Positions 52,333 to 60,828 of a stretch of DNA of 64,000 bases are shown one piece after another. This DNA is from Flagellimonas sp. S3867 (GTDB taxonomy: Bacteria > Bacteroidota > Bacteroidia > Flavobacteriales > Flavobacteriaceae): positions 248,001-312,000 of the forward strand of contig NZ_JACVMN010000001.1 in the NCBI RefSeq assembly GCF_014698935.1. Direction: 5' to 3'. The notes below the pieces were generated by a model. It did not search any database and was not told the DNA's origin. It was given only the letters and a program-made list of their open reading frames with translations. Within the stretch, counting starts at the first letter, position 1; every line of letters begins with the position of its first letter. The position numbers were made by a program, and so were the translations under genes.

Positions 52333-52362
52333 CACTCTTTTCTCACACATAGTTCTTTTATA

Positions 52363-53772
52363 ATGACAAACTCAAATACATATTCTTTTAAAAAATTAAT
52401 TAATTATTTCTGGATAGCTGTTACCGGAAAGGAAACCGAATTCACCTCTGGAAGCATTCGTAAGGCTATATTCATGCTTTCCATTCCAATGATTTTGGAA
52501 ATGCTGATGGAATCCATTTTTGCGCTGGTTGACATTGCCTATGTTTCCAAAGTAAGCGTGAATGCCGTTGCCACTATTGGTTTAACAGAATCCGTGATCA
52601 CCCTGATTTATGCCTTGGCCATTGGCTTGAGCATGGCCGCCACTGCTGTTGTTGCCCGTAGAATTGGCGAAAAAGATGTTCAAGGCGCAAGAATTGCAGC
52701 TGTACAGGCCATTGGCCTGGGAATTTTGATTTCCATTGTTCTTGGTATAGTAGGGATTTTGTTTGCGAAAGACATATTGGCCTTGATGGGAGGGGAACCT
52801 GACCTCATAGAAGAAGGATACGGATATACCAAGCTGCTCATTGGTGGAAACATTACCATCATGTTACTGTTTTTGATCAATGCCATATTCCGGGGAGCTG
52901 GAGATGCATCTATTGCCATGTGGACTTTGGTGCTTTCCAATGGTCTCAACATTATTCTTGATCCCATTTTCATTTTTGGCTGGGGCCCAATTCCAGAATA
53001 CGGAGTGATGGGTGCCGCCATTGCAACCAATATTGGTAGAGGTACTGCTGTGTTGTTTCAACTTGGAATCTTGTTTTTCGGTTGGAGCAAGATCAAACTT
53101 GTTGCCAAAGACCTTGCCTTGAATATTAAGGTCATGGTCAATCTGATTAAAGTTTCATTGGGTGGAATTGCCCAGTTTTTGATTGGAACTTCCAGCTGGG
53201 TTTTCCTGATGCGAATTATGTCGGAATTTGGTAGTGAAGTATTGGCAGGATATACCATTGCGATTAGGGTTATCATGTTCACCTTAATGCCATCTTGGGG
53301 AATGAGCAATGCCGCGGCCACTTTGGTTGGCCAAAATCTTGGAGCGCAAAAGCCGGATAGAGCAGAGATTTCTGTTTGGAAAACAGGAAAGTACAATGCC
53401 TATTTTATGGGATTGGTTTCCTTGGCTTATTTATTTTTTGCTAAGTCAATAGTTTCATGGTTCAACAATACCCCTAGTGTTGTGGAAAATGGAGCACTAT
53501 GCCTTCAGATAATTGCAGCGGGTTATATATTCTATGCCTATGGAATGGTTGTTACGCAAGCCTTCAATGGGGCAGGGGATACCAGGACCCCAACAAAGAT
53601 TAATTTCATCTCATTTTGGCTGTTCCAATTGCCGGTAGCCTATGTTTCGGCCCTGGTGCTGGATTGGGGAGCTATAGGTGTTTTTATCGCTATAACCTCG
53701 GCTGAAGTGCTGTTGGCGGTAATGGCCATAATATGGTTTAAAAAAGGAAACTGGAAGCGTGTTCAAGTATAG
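52363..53772 (+). CDS. MATE family efflux transporter
   Basis: The 469-residue protein has twelve membrane helices in two similar halves: IFMLSIPMILEMLMESIFALVDIAYVSKVSVNAVATIGLTESV at the start, AGDASIAMWTLVLSNGLNIILDPIFIFGWGPIPEYGVMGAAIATNIG in the middle, and QAFNGAGDTRTPTKINFISFWLFQLPVAYVSAL near the end. These are MatE family marks. It exports cationic compounds in exchange for sodium or protons. A structured leader may regulate it. Confidence 0.93.
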   Translation: MTNSNTYSFKKLINYFWIAVTGKETEFTSGSIRKAIFMLSIPMILEMLMESIFALVDIAYVSKVSVNAVATIGLTESVITLIYALAIGLSMAATAVVARRIGEKDVQGARIAAVQAIGLGILISIVLGIVGILFAKDILALMGGEPDLIEEGYGYTKLLIGGNITIMLLFLINAIFRGAGDASIAMWTLVLSNGLNIILDPIFIFGWGPIPEYGVMGAAIATNIGRGTAVLFQLGILFFGWSKIKLVAKDLALNIKVMVNLIKVSLGGIAQFLIGTSSWVFLMRIMSEFGSEVLAGYTIAIRVIMFTLMPSWGMSNAAATLVGQNLGAQKPDRAEISVWKTGKYNAYFMGLVSLAYLFFAKSIVSWFNNTPSVVENGALCLQIIAAGYIFYAYGMVVTQAFNGAGDTRTPTKINFISFWLFQLPVAYVSALVLDWGAIGVFIAITSAEVLLAVMAIIWFKKGNWKRVQV

Positions 53773-53807
53773 GTGGTTTCGTATCTTTAGCTTTAAAATT
53801 TGCCATA

Positions 53808-54977
53808 ATGAGCAACACCGAAAAAGGAATAAATACCATATGTACCCACTTCGGTGGGGTGGAGGATACAAAGTTCAAAGGAGCAGTGTCCCCGTTGTAT
53901 ATGACTACATCATATGCATTTGAAGATGTAGATGTAAAGCGTTATCCAAGATATTTCAACACCCCTAATCAGGAGGCGTTGTGCAAAAAAATTGCAGCCT
54001 TGGAACATTCCGAGGCTGCTCTCATTTTTGGTAGCGGGATGGCTGCTATCAGCACAGCTTTAATGACTTTCCTTCAGGCAGGGGATCATATTGTATTGCA
54101 ACAAACACTCTACGGAGGCACCTATAATTTTGCTGTATCCCAATTTGAGAAATTCGGAATATCCTATTCCTTTACAACCGGTTGGAAGGTTGAAGATTTT
54201 GAAAGGGAAATCCAGAATAACACCAAGGTGATTTATATTGAGACTCCTTCAAATCCATTGTTGACCGTTACCGATTTAAAGGGGATTGCAGATTTGGCCA
54301 AAAAGCATGGCATACTGTCTATGATAGACAATACATTTGCAAGTCCGGTAAACCAGAATCCCGCGGATTTTGGCATAGATGTAATTTGTCATAGTGCGAC
54401 CAAATACATGGGTGGGCATTCCGATATTTGTGCCGGTACAGTATCTTCATCCCAAGAAAATGTGGATAAGATATTTTCCACAGCTATCTGTTTCGGTGGA
54501 AGTTTGAGCGATTATACTGTTTGGTTGTTGGAAAGGAGTATCAAGACCATGGGATTGCGGGTAAAAGCGCAAAATGAAAATGCGATGGAAATGGCAAATT
54601 ATTTAGCTGCCAACAACGATGTGGAAAAGGTGTTCTACCCAGGACTTAAATCCCATCCGGACCATGAACTTGCAAAGTCACAAATGAATGGTTTTGGGGG
54701 AATGTTGTCTTTTGAGCTAAACCCAGAAATTGATGTTTCAGAGTTTTTCAAGCAGTTGAAACTCATAAAACCATCAATGAGTTTGGCGGGTATTGAAAGC
54801 ACTGTACTTTCACCTACAAAAACATCACATGCCTTAATGAGTCCAGAAGATAGGGAGAAACAAGGAATCAAAGATTCGTTGATACGGTTTTCACTTGGCA
54901 TTGAGGAGATAAAAGATCTTATTGAAGATATAGAACAAGCTATTGTTAAAGTTAAATCAATGACCGTACCAGCATAA
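53808..54977 (+). CDS. Cys/Met metabolism PLP-dependent enzyme (cystathionine gamma-synthase / methionine gamma-lyase type)
   Basis: The 389-residue protein is a gamma-family PLP enzyme: INTICTHFGGVEDTKFKGAVSPLYMTTSYAF, the Tyr-rich RYPRYFNTPNQEALCKKIAALEHSEAALIFGSGMAAI, YIETPSNPLL, and the PLP lysine Lys199 in HSATKYMGGHSD. Deciding between cystathionine synthase, cystathionine lyase and methionine gamma-lyase needs alignment. It starts 35 bases after the MATE stop and ends two bases before bshB1, so cysteine supply for bacillithiol is a plausible link. Confidence 0.88.
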   Translation: MSNTEKGINTICTHFGGVEDTKFKGAVSPLYMTTSYAFEDVDVKRYPRYFNTPNQEALCKKIAALEHSEAALIFGSGMAAISTALMTFLQAGDHIVLQQTLYGGTYNFAVSQFEKFGISYSFTTGWKVEDFEREIQNNTKVIYIETPSNPLLTVTDLKGIADLAKKHGILSMIDNTFASPVNQNPADFGIDVICHSATKYMGGHSDICAGTVSSSQENVDKIFSTAICFGGSLSDYTVWLLERSIKTMGLRVKAQNENAMEMANYLAANNDVEKVFYPGLKSHPDHELAKSQMNGFGGMLSFELNPEIDVSEFFKQLKLIKPSMSLAGIESTVLSPTKTSHALMSPEDREKQGIKDSLIRFSLGIEEIKDLIEDIEQAIVKVKSMTVPA

Positions 54978-54979
54978 CT

Positions 54980-55702
54980 ATGAAATTAGACATTTTAATT
55001 TTTGGAGCGCATCCTGATGATGCCGAATTGGGTGCCGGAGGCACTATAGCAAAGGAAGTTTCCAGAGGTAAGAAAGTAGGGATTGTTGATTTAACCCGTG
55101 GTGAGTTGGGAACAAGAGGGACTGCTGAGATTCGTGATAAAGAAGCTGCCAAAGCCGCTGAGATTCTCGGGGTTGCAGTACGGGAGAACATGGAATTTGC
55201 AGATGGTTTTTTTGTCAACGATAAGGAACACCAACTTGAAATTATCAAAATCATTAGAAAATATAGACCCGAAATCGTTTTATGCAATGCCATTGACGAT
55301 CGGCATATTGACCACCCCAAGGGAAGCAAATTGGTAAGTAATGCCTGCTTTTTAAGTGGATTGGTTAAAATTGACACAAAAATGGATGGTGATGACGCTT
55401 GGCAAGAAGCCTGGCGCCCGAAAGTGGTTTACCATTTTATACAATGGAAAAATTTAGAACCTGATTTTGTGGTTGATGTTTCAGGATTTATAGATAAAAA
55501 AACGGAAGCCATTCTCGCCTATGGCTCTCAATTCTATGACCCAAAAAGTAACGAGCCAGAAACTCCAATAAGTAGTAAAAACTTTATTGATAGCGTAATC
55601 TACAGAGCTCGTGATTTAGGAAGAATCACTGGTGTTGAACATGCTGAAGGATTTACCGCAGAGCGCTTTGTAGCAGTGGATAATCTTGAAAACTTGATCT
55701 AG
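54980..55702 (+). CDS. bshB1: Bacillithiol biosynthesis deacetylase BshB1
   Basis: The 240-residue zinc enzyme of the LmbE/PIG-L fold has MKLDILIFGAHPDDAELGAGGTIA, LTRGELGTRGTAEIRDKEA and CNAIDDRHIDHPKGSKLVSNACFLSGLVKI, a set specific to BshB1. It removes acetyl from GlcNAc-malate to give glucosaminyl-malate for bacillithiol, the thiol that replaces glutathione in this group. It follows the Cys/Met enzyme directly. Its TAG stop and that of the convergent kinase gene share the bases CTAG. Confidence 0.93.
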   Translation: MKLDILIFGAHPDDAELGAGGTIAKEVSRGKKVGIVDLTRGELGTRGTAEIRDKEAAKAAEILGVAVRENMEFADGFFVNDKEHQLEIIKIIRKYRPEIVLCNAIDDRHIDHPKGSKLVSNACFLSGLVKIDTKMDGDDAWQEAWRPKVVYHFIQWKNLEPDFVVDVSGFIDKKTEAILAYGSQFYDPKSNEPETPISSKNFIDSVIYRARDLGRITGVEHAEGFTAERFVAVDNLENLI

Positions 55703-57786
55703 CTTGCTTTTTGGTATTTCTTTTCAGCTTTCGGTACCGTAAAAAAGAATGTTGTTCCTTTACGAAGCACACTTTCTACCCATATTTCACCTTTGTTTTT
55801 AATGATCATTTCCTTGCAAAGTGAAAGACCTAAACCGGTACCCCGTTCATTGTTGGTACCATAGGTTGTAATATTGGTGGTATCTTCAAAGATTTTTTTC
55901 TGTATCTCTTTGTTCATTCCAATACCGGTATCTCGAACCATTACTTGCCACATGTTTCTTTTTTCTTCGGCCTCAATGGTGACCAAGCCATTATCTGGTG
56001 TGAATTTGATGGCATTGCTCAATAAATTTCTGACAATGATATCAATATGATGTTGATCTGCCCATATTTGCGGATTCTCGGGCATCTGGTTCATTATTTT
56101 AATGGACTTACTTGCAGCCACTTCCGATAGTAATTGCACATTGGCACTTACGATTTTATCCAAAGAAATACGCTTTGGTTTTGTGGCGACACCATTCAAT
56201 TGGGTTTGTCCCCATGACAATAAGTTGTTGAGCGCAAAAGAAATGTTCTCAACATCTGATTTCAATTTTGGAATAAAGGACAAGAATTCATCCTTTCCAA
56301 TTTCTCCATCCGTGAATAGTTTTAAAATACCCTGCAAAGCTCCAATCGGTCCCCTAAGATCGTGACCAATGATTGAGAAAAGCTTCGTTTTTGTCCGGTT
56401 GATTTCATTTAATTCCTCCTCTCTTTCACTTACCACTACCGATTTTTCCTTGAGTTCTCGATTCAATCTTTTAAGTGTTTTCTCATTTCTTCGAACCACA
56501 AAAATTATAATACTCAGAATCAATAGAATGATAACCGCAAAATAGATGTAGTTCCGCTGTTTGGCCAAGGCCATTTCGTTGGCAGAAATAAGAGCCTTTT
56601 TCTCTTGTTGGTATTCCATCTTGGTCTCAAGCAAGGCAAGACTCTGTTTGTTTTTATCCTTAAAAAGGGAATCCGATAGTTTTTTAAAAGATTCCAAATA
56701 AGCTAGGGCTGAGATATTGTCCTCTCTTTTTTTATGAAGTTTATACAGCGTTTCAGAACAATCTATCTGACCTTGTATGGAGTTTATTTTTTTGGACAAC
56801 CGCAGGCCCTCGTTGGCATATTCCATGGAAAGACTATCTCTTCCCAATCCAAAATAAACCTTGGCCATACCATTCATTAACTGGATTTTTTCTCGGTCAT
56901 CTTGGAGTTGCTCTTGATGCAACATATTACTTTGATCATACCAATAAAGTGCCCATTGATATTTCTTTTGCTCCAAATAAATACTGCCCTTTACTTCATA
57001 CGCATAGGCAAGCCAGTCATAGATTTTATGCTTTTCAAAAGTTGTTATACTCTTGTTGATGTTGAACATGGCGTATTCAAAGTTCTGGGCATCCTTGTAT
57101 AGAGACGCCATGTTACTTTGTGTTTCGGCATGGATAACCTCATTACCCAGTTCCTTGTTAACGGCCTGTACCGTATCATAAAAAACAAGGGCGTTTTTAA
57201 AATCTTTTTGATCTGAATAAAGGGTGGCTATATTTTCATTCAAAATGGACAACATATTTTTGTTGTCTGATTGCTTGGCAAGATCAATACCTTTAAGATA
57301 AAGATTCAAAGCCTCGGCATAATTTCCTTCGTAACTATAAACATGGGCCAATCCATTAATAATGTTCAGTTCTGCCTGCTGGTTACCAATTTCCCTTGCC
57401 AATTGCAGAGCTTGTTTAAAATAGGCCATTGATTTTTTACCATTTCCTTGGTCGGAATAGTAGTTGCCCAAAGATTCCAAGGCATTGATTTTGCCATAAT
57501 CGAAGTTAACCGCCTCACTGAGTTCAAGAGCTCTAGTGGAAATTCCATATGCACTGTCATTATTGATGTAGCGGTATGAAAAGGCAAGGTTGACCAACAA
57601 TTTAATATGCGTGGTATCTTTTGGATTGAAACGATCTGTAGATTCAAGGTGTTTCAACCTGAAATTTAAGCTGTCTTTTTTACTTTGTTGAGCGTGTATG
57701 GGAAGGCCACAAAATAGCATGAAACAAAGCAAAAATATTTTCGCGCGCAAATGGTAAAACTCCAAGGTAAATTCAGTCAGAAACAT
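55699..57786 (-). CDS. Sensor histidine kinase with periplasmic TPR repeats
   Basis: From the ATG at 57786 the product has 695 residues. A signal segment (AKIFLLCFMLFCGLPIHAQ) is followed by about six tetratricopeptide repeats (for example GNGKKSMAYFKQALQLAREIGNQQAELNIINGLAHVYSYEGNYAEALNLY). One membrane helix follows (YFAVIILLILSIIIFVV), then the HisKA H-box SIIGHDLRGPIGAL (His475), and the ATPase boxes NLLSNAIKFT, DTGIGM and GTGLGLSL. No response regulator gene is adjacent, so the partner is elsewhere. An upstream extension to 57891 lacks signal-peptide character. Confidence 0.9.
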   Translation of the reverse strand: MFLTEFTLEFYHLRAKIFLLCFMLFCGLPIHAQQSKKDSLNFRLKHLESTDRFNPKDTTHIKLLVNLAFSYRYINNDSAYGISTRALELSEAVNFDYGKINALESLGNYYSDQGNGKKSMAYFKQALQLAREIGNQQAELNIINGLAHVYSYEGNYAEALNLYLKGIDLAKQSDNKNMLSILNENIATLYSDQKDFKNALVFYDTVQAVNKELGNEVIHAETQSNMASLYKDAQNFEYAMFNINKSITTFEKHKIYDWLAYAYEVKGSIYLEQKKYQWALYWYDQSNMLHQEQLQDDREKIQLMNGMAKVYFGLGRDSLSMEYANEGLRLSKKINSIQGQIDCSETLYKLHKKREDNISALAYLESFKKLSDSLFKDKNKQSLALLETKMEYQQEKKALISANEMALAKQRNYIYFAVIILLILSIIIFVVRRNEKTLKRLNRELKEKSVVVSEREEELNEINRTKTKLFSIIGHDLRGPIGALQGILKLFTDGEIGKDEFLSFIPKLKSDVENISFALNNLLSWGQTQLNGVATKPKRISLDKIVSANVQLLSEVAASKSIKIMNQMPENPQIWADQHHIDIIVRNLLSNAIKFTPDNGLVTIEAEEKRNMWQVMVRDTGIGMNKEIQKKIFEDTTNITTYGTNNERGTGLGLSLCKEMIIKNKGEIWVESVLRKGTTFFFTVPKAEKKYQKAS

Positions 57787-58056
57787 AGGGCCAATATATC
57801 TGTATAGTAAAAATAAAATCTGATTGTCTGAATGGAAATTAATTGTTGTGAACACCCTAAAATTGTGTGTTTTAGTTGTTAAATAGGACATTTTGTTTTG
57901 ATAAGCCCTTAAAATATTGACTTAAAGCAGTACCTGATGGCACGCTTTTAACATTTAAATTCAACCTTATAATAGTTATATCAAACTTGCTTTTAGATGA
58001 AGAACTATGTTGTTATACCTCTTTTGTTTTTTTATTTGAGGTAAAACATAATTTCT
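57787..58056. other. Intergenic region between kinase and tRNA-His
   Basis: Nothing is recognisable apart from the tRNA promoter at its end. The sequence is AT-rich. Confidence 0.3.
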
Positions 58057-58087
58057 TTTGATTGAATTAAGAAAAAAGGTATTTTTG
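58057..58087 (+). promoter_or_regulatory. Sigma-A promoter of tRNA-His
   Basis: TTTG (58057-58060), 19 bases, then TATTTTTG (58080-58087). Both are perfect consensus matches, 13 bases before the tRNA. Confidence 0.78.
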
Positions 58088-58100
58088 CCTCCGCTTAAAT

Positions 58101-58176
58101 GGTGGTTGTAGCTCAGTTGGTTAGAGCATCGGTTTGTGGTACCGAGGGTCGCGGGTTCGAATCCCGTCTTCCACCC
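58101..58176 (+). tRNA. tRNA-His (anticodon GTG), CCA not encoded
   Basis: The cloverleaf begins GGTGGTTGTAGCTCAGTTGG, including the extra G-1 of tRNA-His. It has the anticodon loop TTGTGGT (anticodon GTG) and T-loop GGTTCGAATCC, and ends CCACCC with the extra G paired to the last C. The 3' CCA is absent, unlike in the tRNA-Met of this window. A terminator follows directly. Confidence 0.95.
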
Positions 58177-58180
58177 AAAT

Positions 58181-58210
58181 AAAAAAGCCCTTCGATTGAA
58201 GGGCTTTTTT
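58181..58210 (+). terminator. Terminator of tRNA-His (bidirectional)
   Basis: AAAAAAGCCCTTC-gatt-GAAGGGCTTTTTT forms a seven-base GC-containing stem extended by A/T pairs, with T tracts on both strands. It would also end the converging M28 peptidase transcript. Confidence 0.88.
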
Positions 58211-58227
58211 GTTGTATGACATATAAT

Positions 58228-59787
58228 TTATTTGGCTGCCTTGTCCACAACAACCTTATTCTCTCTATTGGCCACTTCCCATGCTGTATAAAAAACGAGG
58301 CGGGTCCTGTTTTCCAGTAAGTCATAGTTTATTTTATCTGGCGTATCCCCAGGGCGATGATAATCGGCATGCGTTCCATTAAAATAGAAGATTATTGGAA
58401 TGTTGTTTTTGGCAAAATTGTAATGATCACTTCGATAGTAAAACCTGTTTGGGTCATTTTCATCATTGTATTTATAATCCAGCTCAATGTTGGTGTATTT
58501 GTTGTTAATTTCTTCTGATAGATTGTGCAAATCGGTGCTTAACTTATCGGAACCAATGAGATAGACATAATTACGGTCACCGTTTCTTTTAGGATCAATT
58601 CTACCTATCATATCAATATTTAAATTGGCCACGGTTTGAGATAATGGCAAGATAGGGTCAAAATCTGTGTAATAGCGAGAGCCTAAAAGTCCTTTTTCTT
58701 CACCGGTGACATGTAAAAACACAATTGAACGTTTAGGTCCTTTTCCTTCATTTGCCGCTGTCTTAAACGCTTCGGCTATTTCAAGAAGAGCTACGCTACC
58801 GGAACCATCATCGTCCGCACCATTGTTTATTTCCCCATTGGCCGAAACACCGATATGGTCTAAATGGGAAGATATCACTACATATTCTTCTGGTTTTTCA
58901 GTACCCTTTATAAACGCAACAACATTTTCTGAATTAATCTGGTCGTTGGCACTTTCAACATTTAAAGCGACCTTTGAAGTAATTGTTTTTGGCGCACTGT
59001 CCTTCACAATATCTTCTTTTAAAGCTGTTGCCGATGTCTCGTTCATCAAAATTAAAAAGCCACTGTTATCCTCTTGTTTTAATGACATTTTACCACTTCG
59101 GTTATTCTTCATAAACTCAAAATAACCCTTAAAGCGCGAAAAGTTTTGATCATCGTAATAGAGCACTCCGACAGCTCCTTTATCTTTTGCCAGCTCATTT
59201 TTTTTGCCAACAGCTTCGGACATATTGCTCCAAACCGATTTTTCGTCCGTTCCGGAAACAATATATGTGCCGTCTGCATTAACTGGTTCACCTGCTTTGA
59301 TCAGCACCAACTTCCCGGCAACATTTAATCCTTTATAGTCAGAATAATTCTCTGCTTCAACACCGTACCCCGCATAAACGATTTGATCATAATCTCCCTG
59401 GGCCGCAGAAAATGTCAATACATCTTTTCCCAGCTCAAACGTTTTTCCATCAATAGAAATATTCCCTTCGGGAACCTTGGCAACCTCCAAAGGTACTTTC
59501 TGAAAATAGTCCCCATCCGGTTTAGCGGCAGGAACATTTAAGGCTTCGTACTGCGATTTTAAGTAGGCGATGGCCTTTTTCTGTCCAGGTTTTCCGGTTT
59601 CTCTTCCTTCAAACTCATCGGAAGCATAAATGTATAAATGCTCTTTAAGTTCATCCTGGGTTATTGTCTCGGCGTAGGCGACAGGATCGGCAGGAGGATT
59701 TGATGATTCGGATTGTTTATCTACGGTTTTTTGAGCAGAGTTGCAAGAGAAAACCAAACCTGCGACCAACAGCAGCAATTTTTTCAT
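58228..59787 (-). CDS. M28 family metallopeptidase (lipoprotein)
   Basis: The 519-residue protein has a lipoprotein signal (LLLVAGLVFSC, Cys15), a PA-like insert (about 130-260) and the M28 zinc peptidase domain: VVISSHLDHIG (first zinc His), NGADDDGSGSVALLEIAEAF (bridging Asp), FLHVTGEEKGLLGSRYY (catalytic Glu pair), NIDMIGRID and YYRSDHYNFAKNNIP (last His). Such exported aminopeptidases trim peptides. It follows the AraC gene on the same strand with a 72-base gap and has its own likely promoter. Confidence 0.92.
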   Translation of the reverse strand: MKKLLLLVAGLVFSCNSAQKTVDKQSESSNPPADPVAYAETITQDELKEHLYIYASDEFEGRETGKPGQKKAIAYLKSQYEALNVPAAKPDGDYFQKVPLEVAKVPEGNISIDGKTFELGKDVLTFSAAQGDYDQIVYAGYGVEAENYSDYKGLNVAGKLVLIKAGEPVNADGTYIVSGTDEKSVWSNMSEAVGKKNELAKDKGAVGVLYYDDQNFSRFKGYFEFMKNNRSGKMSLKQEDNSGFLILMNETSATALKEDIVKDSAPKTITSKVALNVESANDQINSENVVAFIKGTEKPEEYVVISSHLDHIGVSANGEINNGADDDGSGSVALLEIAEAFKTAANEGKGPKRSIVFLHVTGEEKGLLGSRYYTDFDPILPLSQTVANLNIDMIGRIDPKRNGDRNYVYLIGSDKLSTDLHNLSEEINNKYTNIELDYKYNDENDPNRFYYRSDHYNFAKNNIPIIFYFNGTHADYHRPGDTPDKINYDLLENRTRLVFYTAWEVANRENKVVVDKAAK

Positions 59788-59813
59788 TTGTACTTGTTTA
59801 GCGAATAATTTGC

Positions 59814-59821
59814 CAAAAATA
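59814..59821 (-). promoter_or_regulatory. Predicted -7 element of the M28 peptidase gene
   Basis: TATTTTTG on the minus strand matches TAnnTTTG and lies 26 bases before the ATG. No -33 TTTG at standard distance. Confidence 0.42.
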
Positions 59822-59859
59822 ATGAAAGAAAACTTATCGAATGTTTTAAACGAAACGAT

Positions 59860-60702
59860 TTAACTCAATGATTGTATGAACCTTGACGGATTAACGCCTT
59901 TAATTTCCTTGAACTTTCTATTGAAGTTTGAAATGGAACTGAAACCCGATAAATTGGCAACCTCCAATACTGAAAGATCTTTGTTGTGATACAGTAACTG
60001 GCTGGCATGTTCTACCCGCACCTCTATCAAGAACTTAAAAAAGGTCTTATTGGTGCGTTGTTTAAAAAAACGGCAGAAGGCATTGGGAGTCATGTGCACT
60101 AGTTGGGAAACTGTTTCGAGTGTAATTTTTTGACCAAAATTTTGCATCACAAAATCGAAAACAGACCGAAGCCTTTCACCATGGTCATCAGAGATTTCTT
60201 TGGGTTGCGCAAAGTTGGAAAGTCTAATTTTTTGAAGCTCACTTAATTTTTTCAGAAGCTGTAAAAATATCATAAACCTTGAAAAGTGATTTGCAGACAC
60301 CATTGTTTTCATAGTTTCCGGTACTGAATCTTCTACATTTCTCAATTTGAATCCGGACTCAGCATAATTGAAAAAACATTTCAATCCATCCATTTCCCTC
60401 TGTTCAAAAAAGGTATCACCAAACGAAATTTTTGTAAAGAAAATAGAGATCATAAAGGACTCTCTTTCGCTCACAGTGCTTTTGAATAAGTGAGGAAGTC
60501 CACTACCAATTACAAAAAAATCTCCATCCGTATAGGAATGCACACTTCCACCGACAATAAGTTTCCCTTTTCCGGCAACTACCAAACTTAATTGGATTTC
60601 TTCATGTTGATGGAGTTTGTCAAAAAATGCACGCCCCTTGTCGCATTGCACAATTATATTCTCACCTGGCTTTTTTGGTATTCTAAAAGCGTATACCTTC
60701 AT
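59860..60702 (-). CDS. AraC family regulator, likely of the hydroxyproline operon
   Basis: From the ATG at 60702 (MKVYAFRIPKKPG; a TTG three codons upstream is possible) the protein has 280 residues. The N-terminal cupin is HQHEEIQLSLVVAGKGKLIVGGSVHSYTDGDFFVIGSGLPHLF. The C-terminal AraC domain is ITLETVSQLVHMTPNAFCRFFKQRTNKTFFKFLIEVRVEHASQLL and LSVLEVANLSGFSSISNFNRKFKEIKGVNPSRF. It is divergent from the catabolic operon, and two 21-base-spaced repeats lie between. Confidence 0.9.
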   Translation of the reverse strand: MKVYAFRIPKKPGENIIVQCDKGRAFFDKLHQHEEIQLSLVVAGKGKLIVGGSVHSYTDGDFFVIGSGLPHLFKSTVSERESFMISIFFTKISFGDTFFEQREMDGLKCFFNYAESGFKLRNVEDSVPETMKTMVSANHFSRFMIFLQLLKKLSELQKIRLSNFAQPKEISDDHGERLRSVFDFVMQNFGQKITLETVSQLVHMTPNAFCRFFKQRTNKTFFKFLIEVRVEHASQLLYHNKDLSVLEVANLSGFSSISNFNRKFKEIKGVNPSRFIQSLS

Positions 60703-60746
60703 ATAATCCAAAATTACCTAAAAAGATACATCATAATGTATAAATA

Positions 60747-60774
60747 GGATAATATAATATCATTTCTGGATAAT
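60747..60774 (+). promoter_or_regulatory. Direct repeats GGATAAT, 21 bases apart (AraC-type operator candidate)
   Basis: GGATAAT occurs at 60747-60753 and 60768-60774, exactly two helical turns apart, the geometry of AraC-family half-sites. The second copy ends next to the -33 region of the operon promoter. Confidence 0.5.
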
Positions 60775-60804
60775 TTTGAGTGAAACTGAACAAAAATGAT
60801 GCGC

Positions 60805-60812
60805 TACTTTTG
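60805..60812 (+). promoter_or_regulatory. -7 element of the hydroxyproline operon promoter
   Basis: TACTTTTG is a perfect TAnnTTTG 17 bases before the ATG. The nearest TTTG (60775-60778) is 26 bases away, too far for strong basal activity, which suits a promoter needing an activator. Confidence 0.55.
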
Positions 60813-60828
60813 AAAAAATATTTAAACT

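Noticed and set aside
52680..53030. Minus-strand frames within the MATE gene
   Set aside because: Antisense shadows of a clear transporter gene, Met/Pro-rich and without family motifs.
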